Origin: a virus | DNA length: 30,716 bases | Direction: 5' to 3' (one strand) | Virus record (IMG/VR): IMGVR_UViG_3300014962_000039 | Coordinates: 1-30,716 of that record | Shown here: positions 14,704 to 23,833 of the stretch, one piece after another | How the letters are laid out: each line of letters begins with the position of its first letter | Numbering within the stretch: position 1 is the first letter of the stretch | Made by a program: the position numbers and the translations under genes | The notes under the pieces: generated by a model | Told to the model about the DNA's origin: nothing | Databases searched by the model: none | Seen by the model: the letters and a program-made list of their open reading frames with translations, nothing else

Positions 14704-15550
14704 CGGATCGAAGACGACCCAATCGAACACGCCGTATTACGCGACGCAGCTGAACGATGCCGCGAACACGGTCACGGGTGTTTACAACCAGAACGCGGGC
14801 AAGGTGCAGGGCTATGCCGATTCAATCGGCTCCCTCGTCCCCGGCCTTCTGGACAGGTATAACGAGGGCAACCCGGCGCTTACGGCGGCCTCGGACTACA
14901 TCACGCGGACCCTTGGCAATACCGGCGGCAACCCCTTCCTTGGCGGCATCATCGACCAGTCGAACAATGACACGGCGCGCGCGCTTGGCACGAACCTTGG
15001 AACACGCGGGCTCACGGGCGGGTCTTCACTTGCCCGCATCCTGGCGAACGAGGTGTCGAAGAACAGCATGAACCTGCGTTACAACGACTACAACAACCAG
15101 CAGCAGTTGCAGGCGCAGGCGGCGGGAATGGCCCCGAACATCGCCCTTGGCGAACTTGCCAACATCACGCCCCTGCTTGGTGCCGCCACCACCGCGAGCG
15201 GCTTGCCGATGCAGGCGGCGGGGCAGTATGCAAGCGGCATCGGCGGCCTGCTGGGCCAATACACCAATACGACGCAGAAGAGCGGCGGCGGGCTGGGTGG
15301 CGTTCTCGGCGGTATTGGCGCAGTCCTGTCCGCAGCCCCCTTCCTTGGTATTTCTGATTCTCGCCTCAAGGAAGACGTGCGCCGTGTCGGGCAGACCGAT
15401 GGGGGGCTTACGGTCTATACCTACCGCTACAAGGGCGAACCGGCGGTTCACATGGGCGTCATGGCGCAGGAAGCCGCGCAGGTTCAGCCCCATGCGCTCG
15501 GTCCTGACATTGGCGGCTTCCATACCGTCAATTATAGGGAGGTGCGCTGA
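14693..15550 (+). CDS. Gly-rich virion protein with S74-like C-terminal domain
   Basis: This 285-residue protein (ATG 14693, SD AAGGA, ten-base overlap upstream) has an Asn/Gln/Ala-rich body. A Gly-rich hydrophobic segment (GGGLGGVLGGIGAVLSAAPFL) lies around residues 200-222. The last ~65 residues read SDSRLKEDVRRVG, then VYTYRYKG, HMGVMAQEAAQVQPHA and VNYREVR. That C-terminus matches the intramolecular chaperone (peptidase S74) pattern, including the Ser and Lys of SDxRLK. S74 domains usually end trimeric fibres and cut themselves off; here the carrier is small and looks internal, so it may be an ejection or tail-tip protein. Confidence 0.65.
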   Translation: MGLSGSKTTQSNTPYYATQLNDAANTVTGVYNQNAGKVQGYADSIGSLVPGLLDRYNEGNPALTAASDYITRTLGNTGGNPFLGGIIDQSNNDTARALGTNLGTRGLTGGSSLARILANEVSKNSMNLRYNDYNNQQQLQAQAAGMAPNIALGELANITPLLGAATTASGLPMQAAGQYASGIGGLLGQYTNTTQKSGGGLGGVLGGIGAVLSAAPFLGISDSRLKEDVRRVGQTDGGLTVYTYRYKGEPAVHMGVMAQEAAQVQPHALGPDIGGFHTVNYREVR

Positions 15551-16116
15551 TGCTCGGTTCGCTCAACCGTTCGTTGTTCGGCGGCATGACCAACGGCCTT
15601 GGCGGGCTTGGCTATCCGCAGGTTGACAACGCGCCTCCGATGGATGGCGCTTTGCCGCAGATGCAGGCGGCACCGAAGAAGAAATTTGATGTTGGCGCGC
15701 TGGGTGAAATGCTGATGATGCTTGGTTCGGTTGCGAATGGCAACACGACCGCCCCGCTGCAGTTTGCCATGATGCGCCGCCAGCGTGAGCAGCAGCTTTC
15801 CGACTACGAGATGAAGCGCCAGAACGAATGGGAGGACTGGCAGAAGCAGCAGCAGTGGCTGCGCGACAACCCCAAGCCGATCAATAACGACACGGTGAAC
15901 GATTACAACTTCTGGAAAAGCACGCTGACGCCCGACCAGTTCGAGAAGTGGCTGGCGAACCGCATCGACCCGCCTGTATATCGGCAGGACCAATTCGGGA
16001 ACTTCTACCCCGTCAACAAGAGCCCCGCGTCGCCGCCCAATGCTTCGGACTTCGGGCCAATTGTGGACACGCTGCCGGGAGGCGCTGGCGGCAACGCCAG
16101 CGGCGGCTTTCGTTAG
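15550..16116 (+). CDS. Virion-associated protein, unknown
   Basis: This 188-residue protein begins at ATG 15550, overlapping the preceding stop (TGATG). It has a Gly/Pro-rich N-terminus, a hydrophobic Met-rich helix (ALGEMLMMLGSVANG), then a Gln/Trp-rich helix (QREQQLSDYEMKRQNEWED) that may be coiled coil. It ends in a flexible Pro/Gly tail. Similar proteins lie next to transglycosylase genes in short-tailed phages and may be internal ejection proteins. No catalytic motif is present. The following lysozyme frame starts within or just after its 3' end. Confidence 0.65.
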   Translation: MLGSLNRSLFGGMTNGLGGLGYPQVDNAPPMDGALPQMQAAPKKKFDVGALGEMLMMLGSVANGNTTAPLQFAMMRRQREQQLSDYEMKRQNEWEDWQKQQQWLRDNPKPINNDTVNDYNFWKSTLTPDQFEKWLANRIDPPVYRQDQFGNFYPVNKSPASPPNASDFGPIVDTLPGGAGGNASGGFR

Positions 16117-16123
16117 CGGCTCG

Positions 16124-16495
16124 ATGCTCGACAACATCACGGTCGATTCGGAAAGCGGGGGCCAGCGTTACGCCCCCGTCGGCGGCTACACGACCTCACC
16201 GAAGGGCGCGATGGGCGAATGGCAGGTGATGCCATCGACCGCCCGTGACCCCGGCTTCGGGATTACCCCGTGGAACGGCTCGCCGGATGACCTCGCCCGC
16301 GTCGGGCGCGATTACCGCAGGGCGATGCAGAACCGTTACGGCGGCAACCTGCCTAAAATGTGGGCGGCATACAACGCCGGCCCGGGTCGCGTGGATGCCG
16401 CGATCAAGGACCGGGGCGAAGGATGGCTCGCCGGTCTCCCCGCAGAGACGCGGGCTTACGTGGAACGCAACATGCGAAAAGTTAGGGGCCGATAA
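16124..16495 (+). CDS. Lytic transglycosylase (SLT) for genome entry
   Basis: The 123-residue product from ATG 16124 has the SLT fold motifs: catalytic Glu10 in DSESGG, then SPKGAMGEWQVMPSTARDPG, and MWAAYNAGPGRVDAAI. It should cut peptidoglycan glycan strands locally when DNA is injected. The reading frame is open from 15929 and offers another ATG at 16040, inside the preceding gene; neither start has a clear SD. Start at 16124, eight bases after the upstream stop, fits reinitiation; a frameshift joining the two proteins is also possible. The enzyme itself is clear. Confidence 0.75.
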   Translation: MLDNITVDSESGGQRYAPVGGYTTSPKGAMGEWQVMPSTARDPGFGITPWNGSPDDLARVGRDYRRAMQNRYGGNLPKMWAAYNAGPGRVDAAIKDRGEGWLAGLPAETRAYVERNMRKVRGR

Positions 16496-19470
16496 TGGGT
16501 TACAGGCAGAACACCAAGACCGGCGAATGGTGGGAAGTTGACGCGCAGGGCAACCCCATCCGCCCTGTGTCATCCACCCCGCAGCCGAACAATGACCCCT
16601 TGATGAAGGGTCCCACGGCGCGGGCGAATGTCGGCAAGACCATTGCGGACACGCAGGGGCAGGCGATTGATAACTCGGTCAAGGGCGCGACGGCTCCCAG
16701 CGTAATCGCCAAAGCGGCGAAGGATGCGGACAAGGCCGGGAGCGAGGCCATAAAGAGCGCGGCGGAAACGCGGCTCAATGGATTGCCCGCTGAAACCTAT
16801 AAAAAGGCCATCGACCAGTTCAATGGCGCGCGGATGCTCGGTGGCATCGCGGGCGATCTGCAGGGCAAGTTTGATGAAGGCCCCGGAATGACCAGCGGGC
16901 TTGCTGGTGGGATCGAGGACTTTCTGCCGCTCCCCAGGAATCAGCGTTTCAACAAGGCCGCTGATTCCGCGCGGGGGCAGATTGTCACGGCGCTCGGCCT
17001 CATTGGCTCGGCGGTTAACAGTCCGGGAGAGGCGCAGCTTTGGACAGGGCCATATATTCCAAGTTCTTGGGATTATGACCAAACCATAACGGATTCCATT
17101 GGGCGCTTGAACAACATTCGCGAGAATGCCGCGCGCACAGCGATAATGACACTTGGGGGCGTCCCTGATACCACAGGTAAGGTATGGCCCCTTGGCTCCC
17201 CGGAAGCGGAAAGGGAACTTTCCGGCCTTGGCATGTCGAGCAGCCAGTTTGGCGCAGTCACCGTTCCCAGCGGAACAGTTGGCGGTCCCGGTGCTCCGCC
17301 CGCTGGGGCTGGTCCTAACGGAGCGCCCCCGACGCCATGGGATGCACCCGATAACTCGGCCATTGGCACGTCTTCGCTGGCCAAAGGGGATTCCAAGTTC
17401 ATTTTTGATGGGGAAACCTCGCGCGGCGTTGATTCTCTCATCGGTGCCGGACGGCCTTTCGCGGAGGCCGACGCCTACGTTAGGGCGCGCGGCTACCCGC
17501 AGGGGCTGAATCCCAAGAATTACAGCGAATGGGTGAAATACAAGAAAACGCACCCCAATAGCATGTCAACGAACATCGGGAGAGAAGAACCGATCTCCTA
17601 TGGAGAGGCGTTCAAGCGTAGTCCGGTGGCCGCTGGCGCGCTAGGCGCATCCAATGCCATGACGCTCGGGCTTAACGATGAGCTTCTTGCTGGCGGCATG
17701 TCGCTGCTCGGCCAAGGCGATTATGGGCAGTTGCTCGACCGCTACAACGCGGACAAGACTATCGCCGCGAGCGAAAACCCCAAGTCAGACATGTTTGGCA
17801 ACATCGCGGGCGGGTTCCTTGGTGGCTACGGTCTTGGCAGGCTTGCGCCTGGACTTGGCTCAGCAGCAGCGAAAGCCCCTCTTGCTACAGCCGGACTGTA
17901 TGGCGCGGCCTATGGCGCGGGCCAGGAAAATAACAACCGTCTCGGCGGGGCGATCCTCGGTGCCGCGACTGGGCTTGGTGGCGGCGCTGTTGGCAAATAT
18001 GCCATAGCGCCCGCGCTGGACAAGGCAGCCAACAGTGCGCTGGGGCAAACGTTGACCGATGCCATTAACCGCTACCGTCCCGGCACTGCGTCCCTGCCTT
18101 CGGTTGTTGGCCCGCAGGATATGGCCATGATAAAGGCGAAGCCGGACTTCGCCCGCGCTTCTGCCAACTTGCGCGATGCTGCCGACATGGGGCTGCCCTA
18201 CACCATCGCGGACGCGGACCCCAGGTTGCGCATTCTCGGTGGCGTTATTTCTCGCAAGTCCCCGAACGCCCGCGCCTTGGCGGAGGACACGTTCGGTCCT
18301 CGGGCGCAGGGGCAGGTTGATCGCTTCACGAGCGGCGTTAACGATTACCTTGCTGAACCTGCGGACATTGCAGCACGCGGAAGCAACATCCTCGATGCCG
18401 CAGACGTAGCCGCTGGCCCTTACTACCGGCAGGCATTCAATCGTCCCGGCCCGGTGGATGATACGCTTGCGGCCATGCTTGAAACGCCTGCTGGCAAGTC
18501 TGCGCTCGGCCACGCCCGCACTATCGCCGGAAACAAGCAGATCGACCCCAACAAGATCGGCATCGACCTGAACGACTTGGGCGAGCCGACACTGACCAGT
18601 GTTCCTTCCTATGAGACATTGCAGCTTGTTAAGCGCGGCATGGATCAGACCATCAATGATTACGCAGACCCGCTTGGGCGCGTGAGCGCGAGGGGCAATC
18701 CCCTTCTGCAATCGGTCATCGGCTTGAAGGACAGGTTCAATAGCCGCCTTGGCGAGATCAACCCGCTTTACGCCCAAGGCAATGCCGAGTGGTCGAAGTT
18801 CGCCAGGGCCAAGGATGCGCTTGATGCGGGATTTTCAGAACTGCCAAAGTCGAGCATGAACCAGAACGCCTTCGACCGTTATGTGGGCGGGCTGGACGAT
18901 GTGACGCTTCCCGAGGCCCGCATCGGCTACGCCACGGCCATGACAGACAAGGCCGCCAAAATGCGCTACAGCGGCAACCCCTATAACGCTGCATATGGCT
19001 CCCCACTTGAACGTGGCAAAGTCGCATCGCTGTTCCCTTCAGGTGCGCCGAAGTTCGACCGCCTTGCGGGGCTTGAAGGCGACATGGCCAAGACGGCATA
19101 CGAAACACTCGGCGGATCACCAACCGCCGCGCGTGTTGGTATGGATGAGGCTATGTCCGGTCCTCTTGCCGGTGTTGCAGGCGTTGCAGGCGACCTCGCC
19201 ACTGGAGGCAAATTGGGCCTGCTTCAATCCATGACCCGGCTACTTGGCAGGGGCGCAAGTAACGGCCTCTCTCGCGGGGCCAACAAGCTGGCAGAAAAGA
19301 ACGCCGAGAACCTGGCCCCCGTCCTGTTCAACCCGCGCAGCCCAGCAGAAGCGGCGGCTGCACTTGAGGACGTGCAGGTGCGCTACAATGAACTTCTGCG
19401 CCGTCGCGGGAGGATGGGCCTATTCGGGGGGCTTCTCGCTCCCGCTATTGCCCCTGTGGGTGGCCGCTAA
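16495..19470 (+). CDS. Large putative DNA-ejection/internal virion protein
   Basis: At 991 residues this is the longest gene. It is coupled to the transglycosylase by TAATG. The N-terminal ~300 residues are polar and Pro/Gly-rich at the end. Residues about 370-510 contain several Gly/Ala hydrophobic stretches (IAGGFLGGYGLGRLAPGLG, LGGAILGAATGLGGGAVG) that could insert in membrane. The C-terminal half is helical and ends with LRRRGRMGLFGGLLAPAIAP. Phage ejection proteins that form a trans-envelope channel share this size, composition and proximity to a lysozyme. It carries no enzyme motif I can recognise. The role is inferred. Confidence 0.7.
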   Translation: MGYRQNTKTGEWWEVDAQGNPIRPVSSTPQPNNDPLMKGPTARANVGKTIADTQGQAIDNSVKGATAPSVIAKAAKDADKAGSEAIKSAAETRLNGLPAETYKKAIDQFNGARMLGGIAGDLQGKFDEGPGMTSGLAGGIEDFLPLPRNQRFNKAADSARGQIVTALGLIGSAVNSPGEAQLWTGPYIPSSWDYDQTITDSIGRLNNIRENAARTAIMTLGGVPDTTGKVWPLGSPEAERELSGLGMSSSQFGAVTVPSGTVGGPGAPPAGAGPNGAPPTPWDAPDNSAIGTSSLAKGDSKFIFDGETSRGVDSLIGAGRPFAEADAYVRARGYPQGLNPKNYSEWVKYKKTHPNSMSTNIGREEPISYGEAFKRSPVAAGALGASNAMTLGLNDELLAGGMSLLGQGDYGQLLDRYNADKTIAASENPKSDMFGNIAGGFLGGYGLGRLAPGLGSAAAKAPLATAGLYGAAYGAGQENNNRLGGAILGAATGLGGGAVGKYAIAPALDKAANSALGQTLTDAINRYRPGTASLPSVVGPQDMAMIKAKPDFARASANLRDAADMGLPYTIADADPRLRILGGVISRKSPNARALAEDTFGPRAQGQVDRFTSGVNDYLAEPADIAARGSNILDAADVAAGPYYRQAFNRPGPVDDTLAAMLETPAGKSALGHARTIAGNKQIDPNKIGIDLNDLGEPTLTSVPSYETLQLVKRGMDQTINDYADPLGRVSARGNPLLQSVIGLKDRFNSRLGEINPLYAQGNAEWSKFARAKDALDAGFSELPKSSMNQNAFDRYVGGLDDVTLPEARIGYATAMTDKAAKMRYSGNPYNAAYGSPLERGKVASLFPSGAPKFDRLAGLEGDMAKTAYETLGGSPTAARVGMDEAMSGPLAGVAGVAGDLATGGKLGLLQSMTRLLGRGASNGLSRGANKLAEKNAENLAPVLFNPRSPAEAAAALEDVQVRYNELLRRRGRMGLFGGLLAPAIAPVGGR

Positions 19471-19572
19471 ACGTAAGCCAAGCCAAAACGCCATTGGCGT
19501 CAAAACGAGTGCAAGCAGGTGAAACATTTTACCGCAATAGCACGCAACCATTCCAGATGAAAGGAAAAGCCG

Positions 19573-19929
19573 ATGACTGTTTCAGTCGGCGACTGGTCGG
19601 AAACTCCGGCCAGCAATACGTCCGTTGACAGCATCAATATCGCGGAGGGCTGTTCGCCGGGAAACCTGAACGGCGCGCTGCGGTCGGTCATGGCGGGCGT
19701 AAAGACGTTCAAGCTGCTTTACGACGCCCTTGTTACCACCGTTTCCGGCAAGATGGCGGCGGCGGGCGGCACGTTCAGCGGAACACAGCCGATCTACACG
19801 GGCGAAGGCGCGTTCCTGCATCATGCGTCATCGTCGAATGCTTCCGGCAAGGTGTCGATCCTTGCTGACGGCACGTCCCTGCCCGCCTCGCCCGCTAACG
19901 GCGACATCGTGCTTTACTATACCCCGTGA
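19573..19929 (+). CDS. Tail fibre N-terminal/base protein
   Basis: This 118-residue protein begins VSVGDWSETPASNTSVDSINIAEGC, followed by SPGNLNGALRSVMAGVK and a GGTFSGTQPIYTGEGAFLHH segment. This DWS-TP-N / INIAEGC pattern is common at the virion-binding start of phage fibres. Here it stands alone rather than being fused to a long fibre, so it may be an adaptor for the fibres encoded next. The 102-base gap before it (19471-19572) holds a small ACGCC-ATT-GGCGT hairpin and no gene. Start ATG 19573 has the SD AAAGGAA. Confidence 0.7.
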   Translation: MTVSVGDWSETPASNTSVDSINIAEGCSPGNLNGALRSVMAGVKTFKLLYDALVTTVSGKMAAAGGTFSGTQPIYTGEGAFLHHASSSNASGKVSILADGTSLPASPANGDIVLYYTP

Positions 19930-20381
19930 GCGCCACCTCGCTGCGCATTTCGGGCGCATGGAAAGAACTGTCGTCCGGCAAGGTCCGGGTGGGCAACGCC
20001 TGGAAGACGGTGACGCAGGGCAAGATTTATGTCGGCGGCGCGTGGAAAGACCTGTTAGGCTTCACCCCGGCGCTTTCCCTGTCCGCATCCCCTTCGACGG
20101 CAATCGGGTCGGCCACATACGGCTTCGGCCCCGCCGTCACAAATTCGGTCACAGTTACCCCGACCGGCGGGCTTGCGCCCTACACCTATAGTTGGGCGCG
20201 GGTTTCAGGAACGATTGGATCAGCCGGTTCGCCGACCGCTGCGACCACTGTTTTCGGCGGCGATCCAAACCCTGATTACGTCGCGTCCTCAACCTTCCGC
20301 TGCACCTGCACTGACAGCCTTGGCAACACCGCCACGGCTGACGTTGGCGCGACCTTCACCCTCACTCCATGGTGGCTATAA
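19926..20381 (+). CDS. Ig/PKD-like fibre protein with tryptophan repeats
   Basis: This 151-residue protein starts at GTG 19926 (GTGA overlap). The first ~42 residues hold three short repeats built on GAWKEL, NAWKTV and GAWKDL, separated by KVRVG and KIYVG strands, a pattern of fibre shaft or base segments. The rest (about 50-150) is a beta-sandwich resembling a PKD/Ig-like domain: TPTGGLAPYTYSWARVSG, then FRCTCTDSLGNTATADV. Such domains bind surface sugars or stiffen tail fibres. It lies directly before the tailspike with no gap. Confidence 0.68.
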   Translation: MSATSLRISGAWKELSSGKVRVGNAWKTVTQGKIYVGGAWKDLLGFTPALSLSASPSTAIGSATYGFGPAVTNSVTVTPTGGLAPYTYSWARVSGTIGSAGSPTAATTVFGGDPNPDYVASSTFRCTCTDSLGNTATADVGATFTLTPWWL

Positions 20382-22490
20382 ATGTTTCACTGGTTCGGCG
20401 AATGCACCACGAACAAGGGCGATGCCCTCCCCAACTGGCAGGTCGAGTGCGTGGATTACACGGACGGTTCAACCGTCATCCCGATCTTCAGCGACGAGAA
20501 CTCGACGCCCATTTCGACGGTTTCCGGCATCACCAACCGCGCGCTGGTCGATGATGACGGGAATTACGACTTCTACGTTCCCGAAGACAACTACAGCCTG
20601 CGCTTCTATGACGACGCTGGCGTTTTCCAGAAAATCCAACGCTATCTCCCCATGTATGGCATGGATACCGTCGCGGGGGCCGAGGCGGCGGCAAGGGCTT
20701 CGATCAACACCGAACTTGCCGAGTTGACGGATTCCGTCCTTGCCACGCAGGCGGCGATGATTGACGCCCTGGCGGGGGCTACCGTTGTTGCGGACGTGCT
20801 TCTCCCAGCGTCATCGCTCGCCGCGCTCAAGGCCATCACGGACTACGGCAGCGGGTCCACCGCCATGCTGACCGAAACGGCAAGGGCGGGTGTCTTCGTA
20901 TTCTCGACCGGCGACTATTCCAGCCAGGTTACATCGGACCCCGACAACGGCCTTTACGTGCCGCCCGACAGCGACAATACCGGCGCAAGCGGGGCATGGG
21001 TTCGCCGCGTGTTCGGCCCTGAAACACGCCCGGTCTATCGGGCAAGCTGGTGGCTTGGAACCAACAAGACCGAGCAGCAGGACAAGATCAACACGGCGCT
21101 GCGCCTTGTTCCTACCGGCTGCACCTTCGTATTCGATGCGGGCACCTATACGCTCGACAACGCCACCGGCTCAACAATCTCGCAGAAGGGCTCAAGCGGG
21201 ACTGCCGTTGCGGCCATCTACGTTGACACCGACGACATCGAGGTTGCGGGCGCGGGCCTTTCCGCAACCATCCTGAACGGTCAGGGCAATGCCTGCAACT
21301 GCATCGAGTTCCGCGCGAACAACGGCAGGATTCGCGACCTCAAGGCAGGTAATGTCGCCGGTCAGCTACAGGTGAACGAAGCGGCGGCGGTTTCCTTTAC
21401 CGCAGCGCAATACACCGGGGGTCTCAATGACGGCGCGGACATCAAGGGCCTGATTGTCGAGAACTGCTGGCTCTACGACTGCGACAGCGGCGTTACCGCG
21501 CACCCCGACATGGACCTTGACGATGTAAATAACCCCATGTGGTTCGCCAGCGAGGCCACGGTGCGCCACAACCGCATCACCGGCTTTCGCAGGCAGGCGG
21601 TCGAACTGTTCCAGGCGAACAACAGCCACGTCTATGGCAACCTTGCCGTGGGCGGCAGCAAGGGGGGCTATTCGGTTTCCCGCTTCGTGCGCCAGATCGG
21701 CTCGCAGCGCGTGTCGATCCATGACAACAACGCCTATGGCTACGCCTCGACCGGCGGTTACTACGCGGTGCAGCTTGAAACGTCCGGCTTTTGGGGCGGG
21801 TCCGCACCCAATGCCGCCGCCGGGTTTGAAGACCCGGCAGACACGTCGATTTACGGCAACCGCTTCTACAACTTCGCTGAGGACCTGCGCGTTGACTGCT
21901 CGCGTGGCGTCATCGACTTCTACGACAACCAATCCTACACCGAGAACAACTCCAACGCGAATTACTGCATCCGCCTGACCACGACCGGCATCAGGGACGT
22001 GGACGACGACCCCGGCCCCGCATCAAACAAGAACGATGCTGTTATCGTCAATGTCCGCAACAACACCTGCATCGGCAAGGCGGTTTTCTTCTCGACGGCG
22101 GGCAAGCTGCGGCTTGCGGACGTTCGCAACAATATGTTCGTATCGAACGCGGCGACGAACGTATCGTTCGCCATCGTTACCCTGACCGTCACGGGATACA
22201 CCGAGACGGTCGGAATTATCCGTATCGTCGGCAACACCGGCATTATGAACCCGTCTGCATCGGCTAGCGGCGTCAACCGCATCAATGGCCTTAACTCGGG
22301 CGCATGGGTCGAATGGGCAGACAACCGCTTCACGCCCGACAGCAGCGGCGCAATCATGACCTACGACAACAGCGGCACACTGTTTGCGCCAAGCCCCACC
22401 AGCAACGTGATTCTGCCTGCCGGCCTGTGGGCCAGCGACTTCAACCCGCCGCGCAGCAGCGTGTCTGCCTACACCGATTGGAGCGCCTAA
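20382..22490 (+). CDS. Tailspike with right-handed beta-helix
   Basis: This 702-residue protein has an N-terminal beta domain (about 1-95), a short helical neck (about 96-145), then a GVFVFSTGDYSSQVTSDP/WVRRVF segment that often precedes spike catalytic domains. Residues about 225-640 form a parallel beta-helix: FDAGTYTLDN, then rungs such as GLIVENCWLYDCDSG, VRHNRITGF, SHVYGNLAVGG and VNVRNNTCIG. Such spikes bind and often cleave capsule or O-antigen polysaccharide. Two or more Asp/Glu lie in rungs, but I cannot assign a lyase or hydrolase class. Host range is probably set here. Confidence 0.78.
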   Translation: MFHWFGECTTNKGDALPNWQVECVDYTDGSTVIPIFSDENSTPISTVSGITNRALVDDDGNYDFYVPEDNYSLRFYDDAGVFQKIQRYLPMYGMDTVAGAEAAARASINTELAELTDSVLATQAAMIDALAGATVVADVLLPASSLAALKAITDYGSGSTAMLTETARAGVFVFSTGDYSSQVTSDPDNGLYVPPDSDNTGASGAWVRRVFGPETRPVYRASWWLGTNKTEQQDKINTALRLVPTGCTFVFDAGTYTLDNATGSTISQKGSSGTAVAAIYVDTDDIEVAGAGLSATILNGQGNACNCIEFRANNGRIRDLKAGNVAGQLQVNEAAAVSFTAAQYTGGLNDGADIKGLIVENCWLYDCDSGVTAHPDMDLDDVNNPMWFASEATVRHNRITGFRRQAVELFQANNSHVYGNLAVGGSKGGYSVSRFVRQIGSQRVSIHDNNAYGYASTGGYYAVQLETSGFWGGSAPNAAAGFEDPADTSIYGNRFYNFAEDLRVDCSRGVIDFYDNQSYTENNSNANYCIRLTTTGIRDVDDDPGPASNKNDAVIVNVRNNTCIGKAVFFSTAGKLRLADVRNNMFVSNAATNVSFAIVTLTVTGYTETVGIIRIVGNTGIMNPSASASGVNRINGLNSGAWVEWADNRFTPDSSGAIMTYDNSGTLFAPSPTSNVILPAGLWASDFNPPRSSVSAYTDWSA

Positions 22491-22491
22491 A

Positions 22492-22890
22492 ATGACCGGA
22501 AGGGCATACACACAAGCACAGTTCGGCGTCGTCCAGGGAACGATTGTCTATGGCGATAGCGGCAATGACATAGAGCTTGGCGACATCCCCCAGGGCGCGA
22601 ATGTAATCTCGGCCCGCGTCAACGTCACGGAAGCATTCAACGCCGGAACGACCGATTACCTGCGGCTTGGCATCAGCGCCGGGGGCATTAGCCTGTTGTT
22701 CGACGTTGACGTAAGCGCGGTGGGCGCAATCGACATTCCAAACGCCTTCGGATTGAACCCGCTTGCCGCGCTACGCACGATCTATGGGCGATATACCGGC
22801 TCGGGCACGGCCCCGACAACGGGCAGCGCGACCATCATTCTGATCTGGGAACTTGGCATGAACAAAGTTTCGTTCATCGGTGGAGGCTGA
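22492..22890 (+). CDS. Small beta-rich tail-associated protein, unknown
   Basis: This 132-residue protein follows the tailspike after a one-base gap. It reads as a jelly-roll-like all-beta protein: GTIVYGDSGNDIELGDIPQG, VISARVNVTEAF, GGISLLFDVDVSA, ATIILIWELG. It may cap or decorate the spike, or be a small fibre tip. No family recognised. It has a weak SD only, so translation may be coupled to the tailspike. Confidence 0.65.
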   Translation: MTGRAYTQAQFGVVQGTIVYGDSGNDIELGDIPQGANVISARVNVTEAFNAGTTDYLRLGISAGGISLLFDVDVSAVGAIDIPNAFGLNPLAALRTIYGRYTGSGTAPTTGSATIILIWELGMNKVSFIGGG

Positions 22891-22892
22891 CA

Positions 22893-23831
22893 ATGAGCGG
22901 GTTTGGCTTGGGGCTGGGCATGGGCTTTTCGCGGGGCGGGGCTGCGCCGTGGATACCTTCGTTGGACTTCACCACCGGCACGCTCGACAGCCATGTCACT
23001 GCGTCGGGTGGCACAAACGGCACGCGGGTCAATTCGAGCGGCAACGTGGTGTCCGCGACCGCGCCCCGCTTCAACTACAACCCGGTCAGCCACGCATCGA
23101 AGGGCATTCTGGTTGAACCATCCGGGACAAATACCGGCACACGCTCGGAAGCGCTCCCAAATGCCGCATGGCTGAAATCTGGCGTGACCGTCACTGCTGA
23201 TGCGGGCGTGGCTCCGAGCGGGGCGACAACCGCCGAACTGGTAGTCCCAACGGCGGCAACCACATATCATCAGGTCGGCCACATTACAGGTGCCGTCAGT
23301 GCTGGCGTGACCGCTGCCGCATCCATCTTCGTCAAGGCGTCGGGCCTCACCACCATCTGCTTGACCGACTGGAACACGGCGACACTTTATTACACCTTCG
23401 ATCTGGTCGCGCTTACCGCAACTCTCAATGGCGCGGATGCGAACCTTAGCCTGTCGGCTCCGGTGATCGAGGATTACGGGAACGGCTGGTATCGCATCTC
23501 CGCCACCTTTGCCGCGATTGGCACGTCAAAGATACCGTGTTGGTGCCCCGGCTCCACGCCGTTCAGCACGGGGGATGGGGTAAATGGTTGCTACTTGTGG
23601 GGTGCCCAGGTCGAAATGAACAAGAGCGCGGCGGGCAGCTATATCACCACCACCGCCAGTGCGGTCACGCGCACAGCGGACAGCCTCTCTTTCACGATCC
23701 CGGCGGGCGTTGCGACCCTGCGCTACACCTTTGACGACGACACTACGCAGGACGTGAGCGTTTCGGCTGGCCCCTACACCATTCCGACCAATCTCAACCG
23801 CCCAAACATCAAATCCATAGCGAGCGTGTAG
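22893..23831 (+). CDS. Head-spike-fibre-like / carbohydrate-binding virion protein
   Basis: This 312-residue protein has SD GGAGG (22883-22887) and a Gly-rich start (FGLGLGMGFSRGG). The domain at about 55-260 matches the pattern of phage head-spike fibre and related carbohydrate-binding modules: GILVEPSGTNTGTRSEAL, NAAWLKSGVTVTADAG, ASIFVKASG, GNGWYRISATF, YLWGAQVEMNKSAAGSYI and TRTADSLSF. Such modules form long thin fibres or sugar-binding domains on virions. It probably assists adsorption. The domain recognition is by pattern, not alignment. Confidence 0.72.
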   Translation: MSGFGLGLGMGFSRGGAAPWIPSLDFTTGTLDSHVTASGGTNGTRVNSSGNVVSATAPRFNYNPVSHASKGILVEPSGTNTGTRSEALPNAAWLKSGVTVTADAGVAPSGATTAELVVPTAATTYHQVGHITGAVSAGVTAAASIFVKASGLTTICLTDWNTATLYYTFDLVALTATLNGADANLSLSAPVIEDYGNGWYRISATFAAIGTSKIPCWCPGSTPFSTGDGVNGCYLWGAQVEMNKSAAGSYITTTASAVTRTADSLSFTIPAGVATLRYTFDDDTTQDVSVSAGPYTIPTNLNRPNIKSIASV

Positions 23832-23833
23832 CC

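Noticed and set aside
19471-19572. Promoter or terminator before the tail fibre base gene
   Set aside because: A small ACGCC-ATT-GGCGT hairpin is visible, but it has no T-tract, and no -35/-10 pair with proper spacing was found.
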